Source of the DNA: Rhizobium giardinii bv. giardinii H152
GTDB lineage: Bacteria > Pseudomonadota > Alphaproteobacteria > Rhizobiales > Rhizobiaceae
Length of the DNA: 64,000 nt
NCBI RefSeq assembly: GCF_000379605.1
Contig: NZ_KB902735.1
Span: 142,976-206,975 of the forward strand
Direction: 5' to 3'
In this document: positions 24,001 to 33,927 of the stretch, in pieces
How positions within the stretch are numbered: position 1 is the first letter of the stretch
How the letters are laid out: the number at the start of each line of letters is the position of its first letter
The notes under the pieces: generated by a model
What the model was told of the DNA's origin: nothing
Database searches by the model: none
What the model saw: only the letters and a program-made list of their open reading frames with translations
Made by a program: the position numbers and the translations under genes

Positions 24001-24852
24001 TTAGAGGGTTACGCTGCCCTCGATGCATGTCGCAACATTGCCGCCGATCCAAATTTCGTCACCGACTTGTTCCACATGGACGCGCCCCGCCCTCCCCAGA
24101 ACAGTACCTTGGCTCGCTACATAGGCCGAAGGCGCGATGCCGCTGCCGATCAGCCACTGAGCGATGCCGGCATTCAGGCTGCCGGTCACGGGGTCTTCAA
24201 AACCGGCAGCTGTAAAAGCGCGCACCTCGAAATCGGCGTCCCGCCCATCTTTCCCGGGATTCCAGGGTGCAACGACACCTACCCGCAGGCCCGACACGAC
24301 TGAAAAATCCGGACGTAGCGCCAGAACGTCGTCCTTGGAGCGTAACAGCAGTGCCAGCCAACCGGGGCCGTTATCCACCCAGTTCGCATCGATGACCATG
24401 TCGGGAGCAAGATGCAAACCATTGATAACCTGCGTCAGAATTTCGGGCTCCAGAGGCCCGGAACGGCGCAACTGCGGCGCCGCGAAGGAAAGCCGGTCCT
24501 TGTCTTGGCGTATGCGGATAAGGCCCGCTTCGCACTCCTGGACAATCTCGCTGCCGCTGAACTTCCCGCCGCAAGCCAGCCATACGTGGCAACTTCCCAA
24601 GGTAGGGTGGCCTGCGAAAGGCAGTTCACGCACGGGCGTAAAAATCCGGACGCGATAGTCTGCATGAGCCGCTTTCGGTTGCAGGAGAAAAGTCGTCTCG
24701 CTGAGGTTTGTCCAATTGGCAAAAGCGGCCATCTCCACGTCGGTCAATGCGTCGGCACCAACGACCACGGCTAGCGGGTTTCCTCGCAGAGGCCGCGAGG
24801 CGAAAACATCAACCTGTTGAAATGTGAATTTGGTAGTGCCTTGCCTCAACAT
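24001..24852 (-). CDS. PhzF family isomerase/epimerase inserted in the GTA cluster
   Basis: 283 residues of the PhzF fold, two similar halves of a diaminopimelate-epimerase-like barrel. It starts with FTFQQVDVFASRPLRGNPLA, includes NLSETTFLL with the catalytic Glu, the phosphate/carboxylate loop FAGHPTLGS, and DPVTGSLNAGIAQWL in the second half. The substrate of most PhzF proteins is unknown. It is encoded opposite to the GTA genes, between tape measure and gp12, and its base composition looks lower in GC than its neighbours. It resembles the cargo genes (morons) that enter prophages. Confidence 0.88.
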   Translation of the reverse strand: MLRQGTTKFTFQQVDVFASRPLRGNPLAVVVGADALTDVEMAAFANWTNLSETTFLLQPKAAHADYRVRIFTPVRELPFAGHPTLGSCHVWLACGGKFSGSEIVQECEAGLIRIRQDKDRLSFAAPQLRRSGPLEPEILTQVINGLHLAPDMVIDANWVDNGPGWLALLLRSKDDVLALRPDFSVVSGLRVGVVAPWNPGKDGRDADFEVRAFTAAGFEDPVTGSLNAGIAQWLIGSGIAPSAYVASQGTVLGRAGRVHVEQVGDEIWIGGNVATCIEGSVTL

Positions 24853-25110
24853 AACCGCAGCTTGCTTTTCCAGGTGATAGCGTCGCGATTTCCCGATTGA
24901 AGCGGTACTTTCGCTTCTGATTTTCGCAACATCGCAAAATAGGACTTTTGCTGCAAGCTGGTGTTCAACTCCCCATTGCGCGTCGTTTGCATTGTCCCTC
25001 CTTTCAGCAGCGGAAGAGAACGTGCTTGATCAGGGGCTTGCCGCTGCCGTTCACGCAGCGATCTGTGAAGACTTTCGGCCAACCGATTCCAGACATAACG
25101 GAAAAACATC

Positions 25111-25752
25111 ATGGCAACAGGATTTCACGAGGTCCGGTTTCCCTTGCGCCTGGCGCTGGGGACGAGCGGCGGGCCGGTCAGGCGGACGGATATCGTCAGC
25201 CTTTCGAACGGGCGGGAAAACCGCAACCGGCGCTGGCGCGATGCACGCCGGCACTATGATGCCGGTTCGGGGATCAGGTCGATCGCCGACCTTTATGCCG
25301 TGCTTGAGTTTTTCGAGGCGCGGGCGGGGCAGCTTCATGGCTTCCGGTTTCGCGATCCCGTCGATTTCAAGTCCTGTCCGCCCGGCGGCACGGTGAACGC
25401 GAACGACCAGGGGATCGGGACGGGGGACGGCGTGACTGCCACGTTCCAACTGATCAAGACCTATGGCGATACAGGCGGCGCGAGCATTCGCGAGATCGCA
25501 AAGCCGGTGGCGGGGAGCGTGGCGGTTTCGGTGGGTGGCGTGCTGGCGGGGCCGGGCGACTTTGCGCTCGATGTCACGACCGGCCGCGTGACGTTCATCC
25601 CCGCGAAAATTCCGGCAAGCGGTGCGGCAATTCGTGCCGGTTGCGAGTTCGATGTGCCGGTGCGCTTCGACACCGACCGGATCGATATCGATCTGGCGCA
25701 ATTCCAGGCCGGGCGTATCCCGTCGATTCCTCTGGTGGAGATCAAGCCATGA
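25111..25752 (+). CDS. GTA DUF2460 protein, distal tail (gp12)
   Basis: 213 residues. FHEVRFPLRLALGTSGGPVR at the start, then YDAGSGIRSIADLYAVLEFF and GFRFRDPVDFKSCPPGG, the standard DUF2460 pattern. In RcGTA gp12 is the distal tail protein that joins tube and baseplate. ATG 25111 is preceded by GGAAAAAC. Its stop overlaps the start of gp13 (ATGA). Intact frame. Confidence 0.9.
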   Translation: MATGFHEVRFPLRLALGTSGGPVRRTDIVSLSNGRENRNRRWRDARRHYDAGSGIRSIADLYAVLEFFEARAGQLHGFRFRDPVDFKSCPPGGTVNANDQGIGTGDGVTATFQLIKTYGDTGGASIREIAKPVAGSVAVSVGGVLAGPGDFALDVTTGRVTFIPAKIPASGAAIRAGCEFDVPVRFDTDRIDIDLAQFQAGRIPSIPLVEIKP

Positions 25753-26639
25753 GAACGCTTCCAACGGCGCTTGCCGCGCATCTTTCGGGTGACGTCACGA
25801 CGATGTGCCATTGCTGGCGGGTGACGCGGCGGGATGGCGTCGTGCTCGGGTTTACCGAGCATGACCATGACCTCAGTTTCGCCGGGACCGAGTTTCTGGC
25901 CGCAAGCGGCTTCCAGGCGGCCGACAGCGAGGCAGCGAACGGGCTCTCGGTGGAGGCCGGCGAGGTTACGGGCGGATTTTCGAGCGCGGCGATCAGCGAG
26001 ACGGATGTGCTCGCTGGACGTTATGACGGCGCTAAAGTCGAGGTGTTCCAGGTGAACTGGCAGGCGCCCGGGCAGCATGTGCTGCTCAGGGTGCAGGAAA
26101 TCGGCGATGTAACGCGGGCGGGTGGCGCGTTTCGCGCGGAGCTGCGGCGGATGACGCATCGGCTGGATCAGGTGCAGGGACGGATTTACGGGCGACGCTG
26201 CGATGCCATGCTTGGCGACGGACGCTGCAAGATCGATCTTGACGATCCGGCCTATCGTAGCGAGGGAGCGGTTGCCGCCGTTCTTGGCGAGACGCGGCTG
26301 CGGGTGACGGGGCTCAATGCGGCGGCAACGGGGTTCTACCGATACGGGGTGTTTCGCTTCCTGACCGGAGCGAATGCGGGGCATGTTTGCGATATCGAGG
26401 ACCACCGGAAGGAAGGCGGCGCGGTGACGCTGTCGCTCTGGCTACCGCCGCCTCTGCCGCTGGCCGTCGGGGATATGTTTATGGTGACGGCCGGCTGCGA
26501 CAAGAGCTTTGCCACCTGTCGTCAGAAATTTTCCAATTCCGTGAACTTTCAAGGGTTCCCGCACATGCCCGGGACGGATTTCGCGTTCGGCTATGCGGAT
26601 GGGGATACGGTGCATGACGGGCGGCCGCTCTATGAGTGA
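25749..26639 (+). CDS. GTA DUF2163 protein, baseplate hub (gp13)
   Basis: 296 residues with the DUF2163 N-terminal domain (CHCWRVTRRDGVVLGFTEHD) and the Cys-rich C-terminal domain (YGRRCDAMLGDGRCKIDLDD, CDKSFATCRQKFSNSVNFQG, FPHMPGTDFAFGYADGDTVH). Four cysteines in the C-terminal part fit the Fe-S cluster reported in RcGTA gp13; that link is from literature knowledge, the cysteines are seen. ATGA overlaps on both sides couple it to gp12 and gp14. Intact frame. Confidence 0.9.
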   Translation: MRTLPTALAAHLSGDVTTMCHCWRVTRRDGVVLGFTEHDHDLSFAGTEFLAASGFQAADSEAANGLSVEAGEVTGGFSSAAISETDVLAGRYDGAKVEVFQVNWQAPGQHVLLRVQEIGDVTRAGGAFRAELRRMTHRLDQVQGRIYGRRCDAMLGDGRCKIDLDDPAYRSEGAVAAVLGETRLRVTGLNAAATGFYRYGVFRFLTGANAGHVCDIEDHRKEGGAVTLSLWLPPPLPLAVGDMFMVTAGCDKSFATCRQKFSNSVNFQGFPHMPGTDFAFGYADGDTVHDGRPLYE

Positions 26640-27138
26640 AGTGAGTTCGGCGGGTCATCCTGCGCTTCGCGCCGACCCTCCCCCTCGAGGGGAGTGTGTG
26701 TCCTCCGCATTTGCGGATCGGGTTATTGAAACGGCGCGAAGCTGGATCGGGACGCCGTATCGGCATCAGGCGAGCCTCAAGGGTGTCGGATGCGACTGCC
26801 TGGGGCTGGTTCGGGGCATCTGGCGGGAGATCCATGGCGCCGAGCCGGAAACGCCGCCGGCCTATCAGCCGGATTGGGCGGAACGCAGCGGCGAGGATCG
26901 GCTGCGGGACGCGGCACGGCGGCATTTCGGGGCCGAGCTTTCGGCGGCCGAGATGCGGCCGGGTGACCTGCTGCTGTTCTGCTGGAGACCGGAGCTGCCG
27001 GCCAAGCATGCCGGAATACTGAGCGCCTCCGACCGGTTCATTCACGCTTATGAGCAGGCGGCGGTGATCGAATCGGCGCTCGTGCCCTCCTGGCGGCGGC
27101 GGATCGCCGGGGTGTTTCGTTTTCCCGAAAAGGTCTGA
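26632..27138 (+). CDS. GTA NlpC/P60 cell-wall peptidase (gp14) with a repeat-derived insert
   Basis: 168 residues. The NlpC/P60 cysteine peptidase has its active cysteine in GVGCDCLGLVRGIW and its histidine in PAKHAGILSA. It would cut peptide cross-links of the recipient wall. The normal N-terminus leads straight to RVIETARSWIGTPYRHQA. Here about 15 extra residues (SAGHPALRADPPPRGECVSS) precede it and are the translation of a mosaic-repeat fragment. The insert keeps the frame, so the protein may still be made. It overlaps gp13 by ATGA-type spacing. Confidence 0.85.
   Translation: MSEVSSAGHPALRADPPPRGECVSSAFADRVIETARSWIGTPYRHQASLKGVGCDCLGLVRGIWREIHGAEPETPPAYQPDWAERSGEDRLRDAARRHFGAELSAAEMRPGDLLLFCWRPELPAKHAGILSASDRFIHAYEQAAVIESALVPSWRRRIAGVFRFPEKV
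26653..26697. repeat. Mosaic-repeat fragment inside the gp14 coding region
   Basis: CTGCGCTTCGCGCCGACCCT followed by CCCCCTCGAGGGGAGTGTG matches the CGACCCTCCCCCTCAAGGGG half-element seen at 15189 and 12980. Mosaic elements of this type are normally intergenic; here it is in frame within the first 25 codons. Confidence 0.7.
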
Positions 27139-27143
27139 CATTC

Positions 27144-30100
27144 ATGGCAACCATTCTTCTGCAGGCGGCGGGCGCGGCACTCGGCAGCGTGTTCGGCCCG
27201 GTCGGCGCGGTGCTGGGCCGCGCAGCCGGCGCGCTTGCCGGGTCGGTCGTCGACCGCTCGATCATCAACGGGATGACGACGATATCCGGCGCGCGCCTCG
27301 GCGATGCACGCATACCGGGGGCAGACGAAGGAACGGCGATCACGCGCGCCTATGGAACCGTACGGATCGGCGGCACGCTGATCTGGGCGACGCGGTTCGA
27401 AGAGGAGGTGCGCGTCGAGCGGCAAGGCGGCAAGGCGAGCGGGCCTCGCGTCGAAACATTCCGATATTATGCCAATTTCGCGCTCGGCATTTGCGAAGGC
27501 GAGATCGCCTGCGTGCGGCGGGTCTGGGCGGACGGGCGCGAGATCGACCTGACCGGGGTCGAGATGCGGCTCCATCCTGGAACGGATGACCAGCTGCCCG
27601 ATCCGCTGATCGAGGCAAAGCAGGGTGCCGGCAAGGCGCCGGCCTATCGGGGTCTTGCCTATGCCGTGTTCGAGCGCTTTCCGCTGGATGGCTACGGCAA
27701 CCGCATTCCGGTGATCCAGTTCGAGGTGCTGCGGCCGGTTGGCAGGCTGGAAAGGGCGATCCGGGCGGTGACGATCATTCCGGGCTCGAGCGAGCATGGC
27801 TACGATTCGTCCGTGGTCACGGAGAAGACGGGCGCGGGCGCGAGCCGGCTGATCAATCGCAATGTCTTTCACGCGAGCTCGGACTGGCGGGCGTCGATCG
27901 ATGAGTTGCAGGCTCTGTGCCCGAACCTTAAGCGCGTCGCCCTGGTGGTTTCCTGGTTCGGGACGGATCTCAGGGCGGGCCATTGCCGCATCGTGCCCGG
28001 CGTCGAAACCCCGGTGCGCGACGACGAAAGCCGGCCCTGGTCGGTCTCGGGAATAGCGCGCGGCAGCGCGATGGTGGTCAGCCGGAACGACGGCGGGCCG
28101 GCCTATGGCGGCACGCCGAGCGATGCGAGCGTGGTGGCGGCCATCGCCGACCTGAAGGCGCGCGGGCTCAAGGTCTATCTCTATCCCTTTGTGATGATGG
28201 ATATTCCGGCCGGCAACGCGCTGCCGAACCCCTATGGCGGAGCAGGTCAGCCGGCTTATCCGTGGCGCGGGCGCATCACGTCCTATCCGGCGCCGGGTTT
28301 GCCTGATAGCGCCGACCAGACGGCTGCGGCGCGAGCGCAGGTCGAAGCATTCTGCGGGGCGACGGACGCTGGCGATTTTTCGGTATCGGGCACCTCGGTG
28401 ACGTCGGCGGCTGCCGACGAGGGGTATCGGCGCCTCGTTCTTCATTATGCGTTGCTGGCGGATGCGGCGGGTGGCGTCGATGGCTTCATCATCGGTTCGG
28501 AGCTGCGCGGGCTGACACAGTTGCGCGACGGGGCGGGCGCGTTTCCTTTCGTCGAGCAGCTGATTGGGCTGGCGGGCGATGTTCGGGCCATTCTCGGCGC
28601 GGGGACCAAGCTGACCTACGGCGCCGACTGGAGCGAGTATTTCGGCTATCACCCGGCTGATGGTTCCAGCGAGGTCCACTACAATCTCGATCCGCTCTGG
28701 GCATCGGCCGATATCGACGCCGTCGGTATCGACAACTACATGCCGCTGTCCGATTGGCGTGATGGCGATTTTTCCGCGGGCAACCCGGATGGGTTTGCGC
28801 TTGCCGAAGACGCCGACGCGATGCGGGCGATGGTCGCGTCCGGCGAGGGCTATGACTGGTACTATGCCGATGATGCGGACCGACGGGATCGCGTCCGCAC
28901 AACGATCACGGATGGGCTGTCGGGCAAGCCGTGGGTCTATCGTTACAAGGACATCGCCAACTGGTGGGAGCAGGCGCATCGCAACCGGGTGGGCGGCGCA
29001 GAGCAGACAATGCCGACCGCATGGGTTCCGGCCTCCAAGCCCGTCTGGTTCACCGAACTTGGCTGCCCGGCGATCGACAAGGGGGCCAATCAGCCGAACG
29101 TCTTCACCGATCCGAAATCGTCCGAGACGGCGGTTCCGTATTTTTCGAACGGCGCCCGCTGCGACGCCATGCAACGGCGGTTTCTCGAAGCGCAGTATGC
29201 CTTCTGGCAGGGGCCGGATGCGCCTGAAGGCGTCGATCCGGACCACATGTTCGTCTGGACCTGGGATGCGCGGCCGGCGCCTGCCTTTCCGGAGAATACG
29301 GATCTCTGGTCCGATGGCGGCAACTGGCAGACCGGGCACTGGCTGAACGGACGGCTGGGGGCGTCGACGGCAGCGGACGTGATTGCCGCCATCCTTGCCG
29401 ATCATGGTTTTGAGGTTGGCGACACGCGGCTCGTCAGCGGTGATCTCGGCGGCTATGTGCAATCGGAGCAGGCCTCGGCCAGGGACGTGCTGGAGCCGCT
29501 GATGGCGGCACTGCAGATCGATGCGGTGGAGGACGGCGCGACCCTGCGGTTTCGGTCGCGCATGAAGCAGGCGTCAGCGGCACGGCCGATTTCGGTGCTG
29601 GCGGACATCGACAGGCAGCCGCGGTTCGAGGAGATACGCGGCCACGACAGCGATTTCGGCGGTGAGGCCATTCTCGATCATCTGAATCCGGTGAATGCCT
29701 ATGAGCGGGCAACGACCAGGTCGCGGCGCGTGATGCCTGCGAATGACCGGGTTTTGCGCCTCTCCGTGCCCGGCGTGATGCATGACGGTGCGGCCGCATC
29801 GGCCGTCGAGGATGCGCTTCGGGACGCGCCGCAGTATCCGGTTTTCGCTTTCGCCGGCGGCGATCGACATCGAGCCGGGCGATGTCATTGCATTCGACGA
29901 CGGGGCGCTCGGTGACGCGCCGGCAGGAAACTTCATCGTCGGCCGGATCGAGGATGAGGCGGTGCGCTCCATCGAGGCACGGGCCTTCGTGCCGTCGAGT
30001 GGTGGCGGGCCGAGCCCGCAGCAGCGCTCCGTCGATCCGCCACGCACGCCCTCGGACGGGTTTTCGCCGATCGTGCATCTGATGGATCTGCCGCAATACG

Positions 30101-30990
30101 AGGCCGGCGAGGCGGCCAGCTTTGCCCGGGGCGCGGTTTTCGCGCGGCCGTGGCGCACCGCTTTGCTGTCGTCGTCCGCCACGACGGAAGGGTATCAGGC
30201 ACGCGCGAGGTTGGACCAGCCGGCGCAGACGGGCGTCCTGGTGGAAACCCTGGCCGCAGGGGTGCTGGGCCGATTCGACGCGGCCCGGACGATCACGCTC
30301 GACCTGCATTTCGGCGGCCTGTCTTCCGCAGATCGTCTTGCCGTTTTGAACGGGCAGAACCGCATGGCGGTCCTGGCGGCCAACGGTGTGTGGGAAATCA
30401 TCGGTTTCCGCGTTGCCGAGGAAATCGCCGGCGGGCGCTGGCGGCTTTTTGAGCTACTGCGCGGGCTCAACGGCACCACGGATGCGATGATGGCGGGTGC
30501 TGCCGCAGGCGCGCCGCTGGTCGTCATGAATGGGGCTCTCAAACCGCTCGGACTGAGTGTCGACGAGGCCGGGCGCACGATCAACTGGATCGTGGAGGCG
30601 GGTGGGCAGACGACCGGCCGGGTCGGGCCGTTCGCTTTCGCCGGTGGCTTGAGGGCCGAAACGCCGGTTGCGCCGGTGCACCTGCGGGCGCGGCGTTTAG
30701 AGAGCGGCGGCATCCGGATCACCTGGACCCGCTGCGCCCGGCGCGATGCCGATCACTGGCTGGACGGCGACATCGCGCTCGACGAACCGGTGGAGCGCTA
30801 TCGTCTCGAAATTCTCGACGGCGGGACAGTGAGGCGGGCAGTGGATGTCTCCGAACCGGTCTTTGACTATCTGCCTGGTTCGCAAATCGCCGATTTCGGT
30901 GCGACGCGGACGGCTTTGTCGGTCCGCGTGCGACAGAAGGGGCAGAAGGTCGCCCTCGGGGTAGCGGCGCAGGCGGTGCTGAACCTGTGA
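27144..30990 (+). pseudogene. GTA host-specificity/baseplate megatron protein (gp15), split by one extra base
   Basis: The largest GTA tail protein. The first part (from ATG 27144) has a Gly/Ala N-terminus, then the GTA TIM-barrel glycoside-hydrolase-like domain at about residues 300-590 (LKARGLKVYLYPFVMMDIP, DGFIIGSELRGLTQL), then the phage tail-3 domain. It stays in frame to near 29838. The next frame continues RFSLSPAAIDIEPGDVIAFD and runs to TGA 30990. Deleting one C at 29838-29839 gives a normal protein of about 1280 residues. As written, the first frame ends at 29915 after nonsense. Confidence 0.85.
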
Positions 30991-31025
30991 CGGAAACAAC
31001 CAGCAAACTGGAAAGGCAAGATGCG

Positions 31026-31232
31026 ATGGGTGAATTGAAGAACTGGTATATGTCGAAGACGGTGTGGGGCGGCGTGGTTGCGATCCTTGCGTCGTGCAGC
31101 CATCTTCTCGGTGTGGAGATAGCCCCAGACGATCAGGGCGGGTTGGTGGACAGCCTGACCGCGCTTGCTGCGGCGGCGGGCGGGCTGGTGGCGATCTGGG
31201 GCCGGATTTCGGCGAGAAAGCGATTGCGCTAG
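31026..31232 (+). CDS. Small holin-like membrane protein at the GTA 3' end
   Basis: 68 residues, MGELKNWYMSKTVWGGVVAI at the start, with two hydrophobic segments (about residues 10-28 and 37-58) separated by an acidic turn (VEIAPDDQGG) and a basic tail (ISARKRLR). This two-helix layout is like class II holins and recurs after gp15 in rhizobial GTA clusters as I recall. A holin role is inferred. GTG 30987, overlapping the gp15 stop, is an alternative start; ATG 31026 has GAAAGG ten bases upstream. Confidence 0.6.
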   Translation: MGELKNWYMSKTVWGGVVAILASCSHLLGVEIAPDDQGGLVDSLTALAAAAGGLVAIWGRISARKRLR

Positions 31233-31345
31233 AGAATTGCCGCAACGCCTTGGGAAACCACGGCGTTAGCACGACATTCATTTGCCATTCAGACTGCATC
31301 GTTTATTAAATTTGCAATGATGCTTCCCAAGTTGAAAGTGCGTCC

Positions 31346-31597
31346 ATGTCCTCACCCTTGATCATAGCAACGCTAGCAGCGGGCCTTTCCGGATTCGCGC
31401 CGCCAGCGATTGTCGTGCCATCGGCGGTTGTCGAGGTGGATGGCGATTGCGGGGAGGCTGCGGCCGAGGTCGTGGCCAAGACCGGCGGCGAACTATTGTC
31501 CGCGCAGCCGACCGGCGACGGTCAATGCGTCGTGACCGTGCTCATTCCCGGGAATGGCGGCCGCCCGAAGAAGGTCACGATGCGGGTGCCGATGTAG
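31346..31597 (+). CDS. feuN: FeuN-like periplasmic modulator of FeuPQ
   Basis: 83 residues with a signal peptide (residues 1-22, LIIATLAAGLSGFAPPAI) and a small mature domain with a Cys pair (VDGDCGEAAAEVV and GDGQCVVTVLIP) ending RPKKVTMRVPM. Size, secretion signal and position immediately before feuP match FeuN of Sinorhizobium meliloti, an essential periplasmic protein that restrains the FeuQ sensor. The two cysteines probably form a disulfide. The gene begins about 110 bases after the last GTA gene. Confidence 0.75.
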   Translation: MSSPLIIATLAAGLSGFAPPAIVVPSAVVEVDGDCGEAAAEVVAKTGGELLSAQPTGDGQCVVTVLIPGNGGRPKKVTMRVPM

Positions 31598-31724
31598 GAG
31601 CCGCAGGCACCGACATCGAAAATGTTCTCCAACCGGACCGAATAGGATATTCATTCGAGTCTCGTGTGGCAGCGCGCAGCTCAATCCGGCGGATGAGCGC
31701 TCGCTGAAGGGAAAAGGTCAGTTC

Positions 31725-32411
31725 ATGCGCATTCTGGTGGTCGAAGACGACGTCAACCTCAACCGTCAGCTGACGGATACGTTGAAGGAAGCGGGCTATG
31801 TCGTCGATCAGGCCTTTGACGGCGAAGAAGGCCATTATCTTGGTGATGGCGAGCCCTATGATGCGGTCATTCTCGATATCGGCTTGCCCGAAATGGACGG
31901 TGTCACCGTGCTTGAAAAATGGCGCAGCGCCGGCAAGGCAATGCCTGTCCTGATCCTGACGGCGCGTGATCGCTGGAGCGACAAGGTCGCCGGCATCGAC
32001 GCGGGCGCCGACGATTATGTGACGAAGCCGTTCCACGTCGAAGAGGTCCTGGCGCGCATTCGTGCGCTGATCCGGCGGGCTGCCGGGCATGCAAGCTCGG
32101 AGATCGTCTGCGGGCCTGTGCGGCTGGACACCAAGGGGTCCAAGGCGACGGTCGATGGCGTGGCGCTGAAGCTGACGTCGCACGAATTCCGGCTGCTCTC
32201 CTACCTGATGCACCATATGGGACAGGTGGTTTCGCGCACGGAACTGGTCGAGCATATGTACGACCAGGATTTCGACCGCGATTCCAACACCATCGAGGTT
32301 TTCGTCGGCAGGCTGCGCAAGAAGATCGGCAACGACCTGATCGAGACCGTGCGCGGCCTCGGCTATCGCATGCAGCCGCCGGGCATGGCCAGCAAGGAAG
32401 CCAAATCCTGA
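31725..32411 (+). CDS. feuP: OmpR-family response regulator FeuP
   Basis: 228 residues. The receiver domain (1-115) begins MRILVVEDDVNLNRQLTDTL, with the phosphoacceptor Asp in LDIGLPEMDG near residue 51 and the conserved Lys in VTKPFHVEE. The winged-helix DNA-binding domain follows (ALKLTSHEFRLLSYLMHHMG, TIEVFVGRLRKKIG). In S. meliloti FeuP activates genes for osmoadaptation and cyclic glucan export (ndvA). It precedes its sensor feuQ. ATG 31725 has GAAGGGAAAAGG upstream. Confidence 0.85.
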   Translation: MRILVVEDDVNLNRQLTDTLKEAGYVVDQAFDGEEGHYLGDGEPYDAVILDIGLPEMDGVTVLEKWRSAGKAMPVLILTARDRWSDKVAGIDAGADDYVTKPFHVEEVLARIRALIRRAAGHASSEIVCGPVRLDTKGSKATVDGVALKLTSHEFRLLSYLMHHMGQVVSRTELVEHMYDQDFDRDSNTIEVFVGRLRKKIGNDLIETVRGLGYRMQPPGMASKEAKS

Positions 32412-32532
32412 GCGGGATCGACATGACCGAAACCACCGGGTTTTCCACAATTGCTACGCCTGGGCATGACGCTCGCCGATGCGCTGGCCAGGCGCGAGAA
32501 CCGTCTTTCCCTCCCCAGGATCGATCCTGCCC

Positions 32533-33927
32533 ATGAGGCTGCGCCCGCAATCACTCACCGCGCGCGTGCTGCTCGTCTCGACCGTCTGGGCGGTCGCGGC
32601 GCTGGTGGTCATCGGCGTTGTGATCTCGGCGCTCTACCGGCAGGGCTCCGAGCGCGGTTTTCAGGATCTGCTGCGCGCGCAGCTCTACAACGTCATCAAT
32701 TCGATCGTCGTCAACGACAAATCGGAGCTGGCCGGCAGCCCGCAGCTGGGCGACCTGCGGTTTTCGCAACCGCAGACAGGCTGGTACTGGATCGTCGAGC
32801 CGATCGGTGAATTCAATACACCGCCCTTGCTGTCCACATCGCTCGGCTCGGGCAAGCTGCCGATCGCAAGCCTCGACGAGGTTCCCTTCGATATTCGCTA
32901 TGAGCGCTTCTATACGACGGTCGATTCCTTCAACAACGAAGTCGAAGTGGCCGAAACGGAGGTGGTCCTGGACATCCAGGGCCATACCGCCCGCTTCCGG
33001 GTTGCGGGCAATCGTGACGTGCTGGAAGCCGACATCAACGATTTCAACCGCAATCTCTATCTGGCGCTGTCGATCTTCGGCTTCGGCGGCCTCGGCATGA
33101 ATGCGCTGGCGATCCTCTTCGGCCTCAGACCGCTCGATCAGGCGCGCCGCTCGCTCGAAAAGATCCGCGGCGGCGAGAGCGAGCGGCTGGACGGCGAGTT
33201 TCCGCGCGAAATCCAGCCACTGGCGAGCGAAGTCAACGCGCTGATCGACAGCAATCGCCGCATCATCGAACGCGCACGCATGCAGGTCGGCAATCTCGCC
33301 CATTCGCTGAAGACGCCGATTGCGGTTCTCATGAACGAGGCACGGGTGCTCGAGGCGCCACACGGCGACCTTATCAGGATGCAGGCCGAAGCCATGCAAC
33401 TGCAGGTTCAGTCCTATCTCAACCGGGCGCGGATCGCCGCCCAGCGCGAATCGGTGCTGGCGCGCACTGAGGTCGAGCCGGTCCTGGAGCGGCTGGTGCG
33501 GGTCATGCGTCGGCTGCATCCGGAGAAGACCTTCCTGCTGACGGTCTCTCCACCCGGGCTGGTCCTCGCCATGGAGCAGCAGGACGTCGAGGAAACGGTC
33601 GGCAACCTACTCGACAATGCCGCGCGCTACGCCACCGAGCAGGTTCGCGTCACCGTGCAGAGCGCACCGGAGGGCTTGCAAGGCAAGGACCCGGGGCGGC
33701 GAAACTGGATTTCGATCGACGTGGACGACGACGGGCCGGGGCTCGAGCCGGAGCAGATTGCCGTTGCAGTCAAACGCGGCAGGCGGCTGGACGAAAGCAA
33801 GCCGGGCACCGGGCTCGGACTGTCGATCGTCAGCGAGATTGCCGGCGAGTATCAGGGGACGCTCGATCTGTCGCGAGGCGAGCGTGGCGGGTTGAATGCC
33901 CGCATCCTGCTGCCGGCTGTTTCATGA
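32533..33927 (+). CDS. feuQ: Sensor histidine kinase FeuQ
   Basis: 464 residues. Two membrane segments (about 12-33 and 172-196) bracket a periplasmic sensor domain of about 140 residues, the place where FeuN is thought to act. After a HAMP-like segment (LRPLDQARRSLEKIRGGESE) comes the H-box NLAHSLKTPIAVL near residue 255, the N-box ETVGNLLDNAARY, and G boxes DVDDDGPGL and GTGLGLSIVSEI. It phosphorylates FeuP. ATG 32533 is preferred to the frame's upstream starts because the Arg-rich signal-anchor begins there. Confidence 0.85.
   Translation: MRLRPQSLTARVLLVSTVWAVAALVVIGVVISALYRQGSERGFQDLLRAQLYNVINSIVVNDKSELAGSPQLGDLRFSQPQTGWYWIVEPIGEFNTPPLLSTSLGSGKLPIASLDEVPFDIRYERFYTTVDSFNNEVEVAETEVVLDIQGHTARFRVAGNRDVLEADINDFNRNLYLALSIFGFGGLGMNALAILFGLRPLDQARRSLEKIRGGESERLDGEFPREIQPLASEVNALIDSNRRIIERARMQVGNLAHSLKTPIAVLMNEARVLEAPHGDLIRMQAEAMQLQVQSYLNRARIAAQRESVLARTEVEPVLERLVRVMRRLHPEKTFLLTVSPPGLVLAMEQQDVEETVGNLLDNAARYATEQVRVTVQSAPEGLQGKDPGRRNWISIDVDDDGPGLEPEQIAVAVKRGRRLDESKPGTGLGLSIVSEIAGEYQGTLDLSRGERGGLNARILLPAVS

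Noticed and set aside
24846..25112. An 88-residue minus-strand gene upstream of phzF
   Set aside because: No ribosome site, no family resemblance, and it covers the leader region of gp12.
27048..29462. An 804-residue open frame opposite gp15
   Set aside because: Same GC-driven shadow effect; the plus strand has clear GTA baseplate domains.
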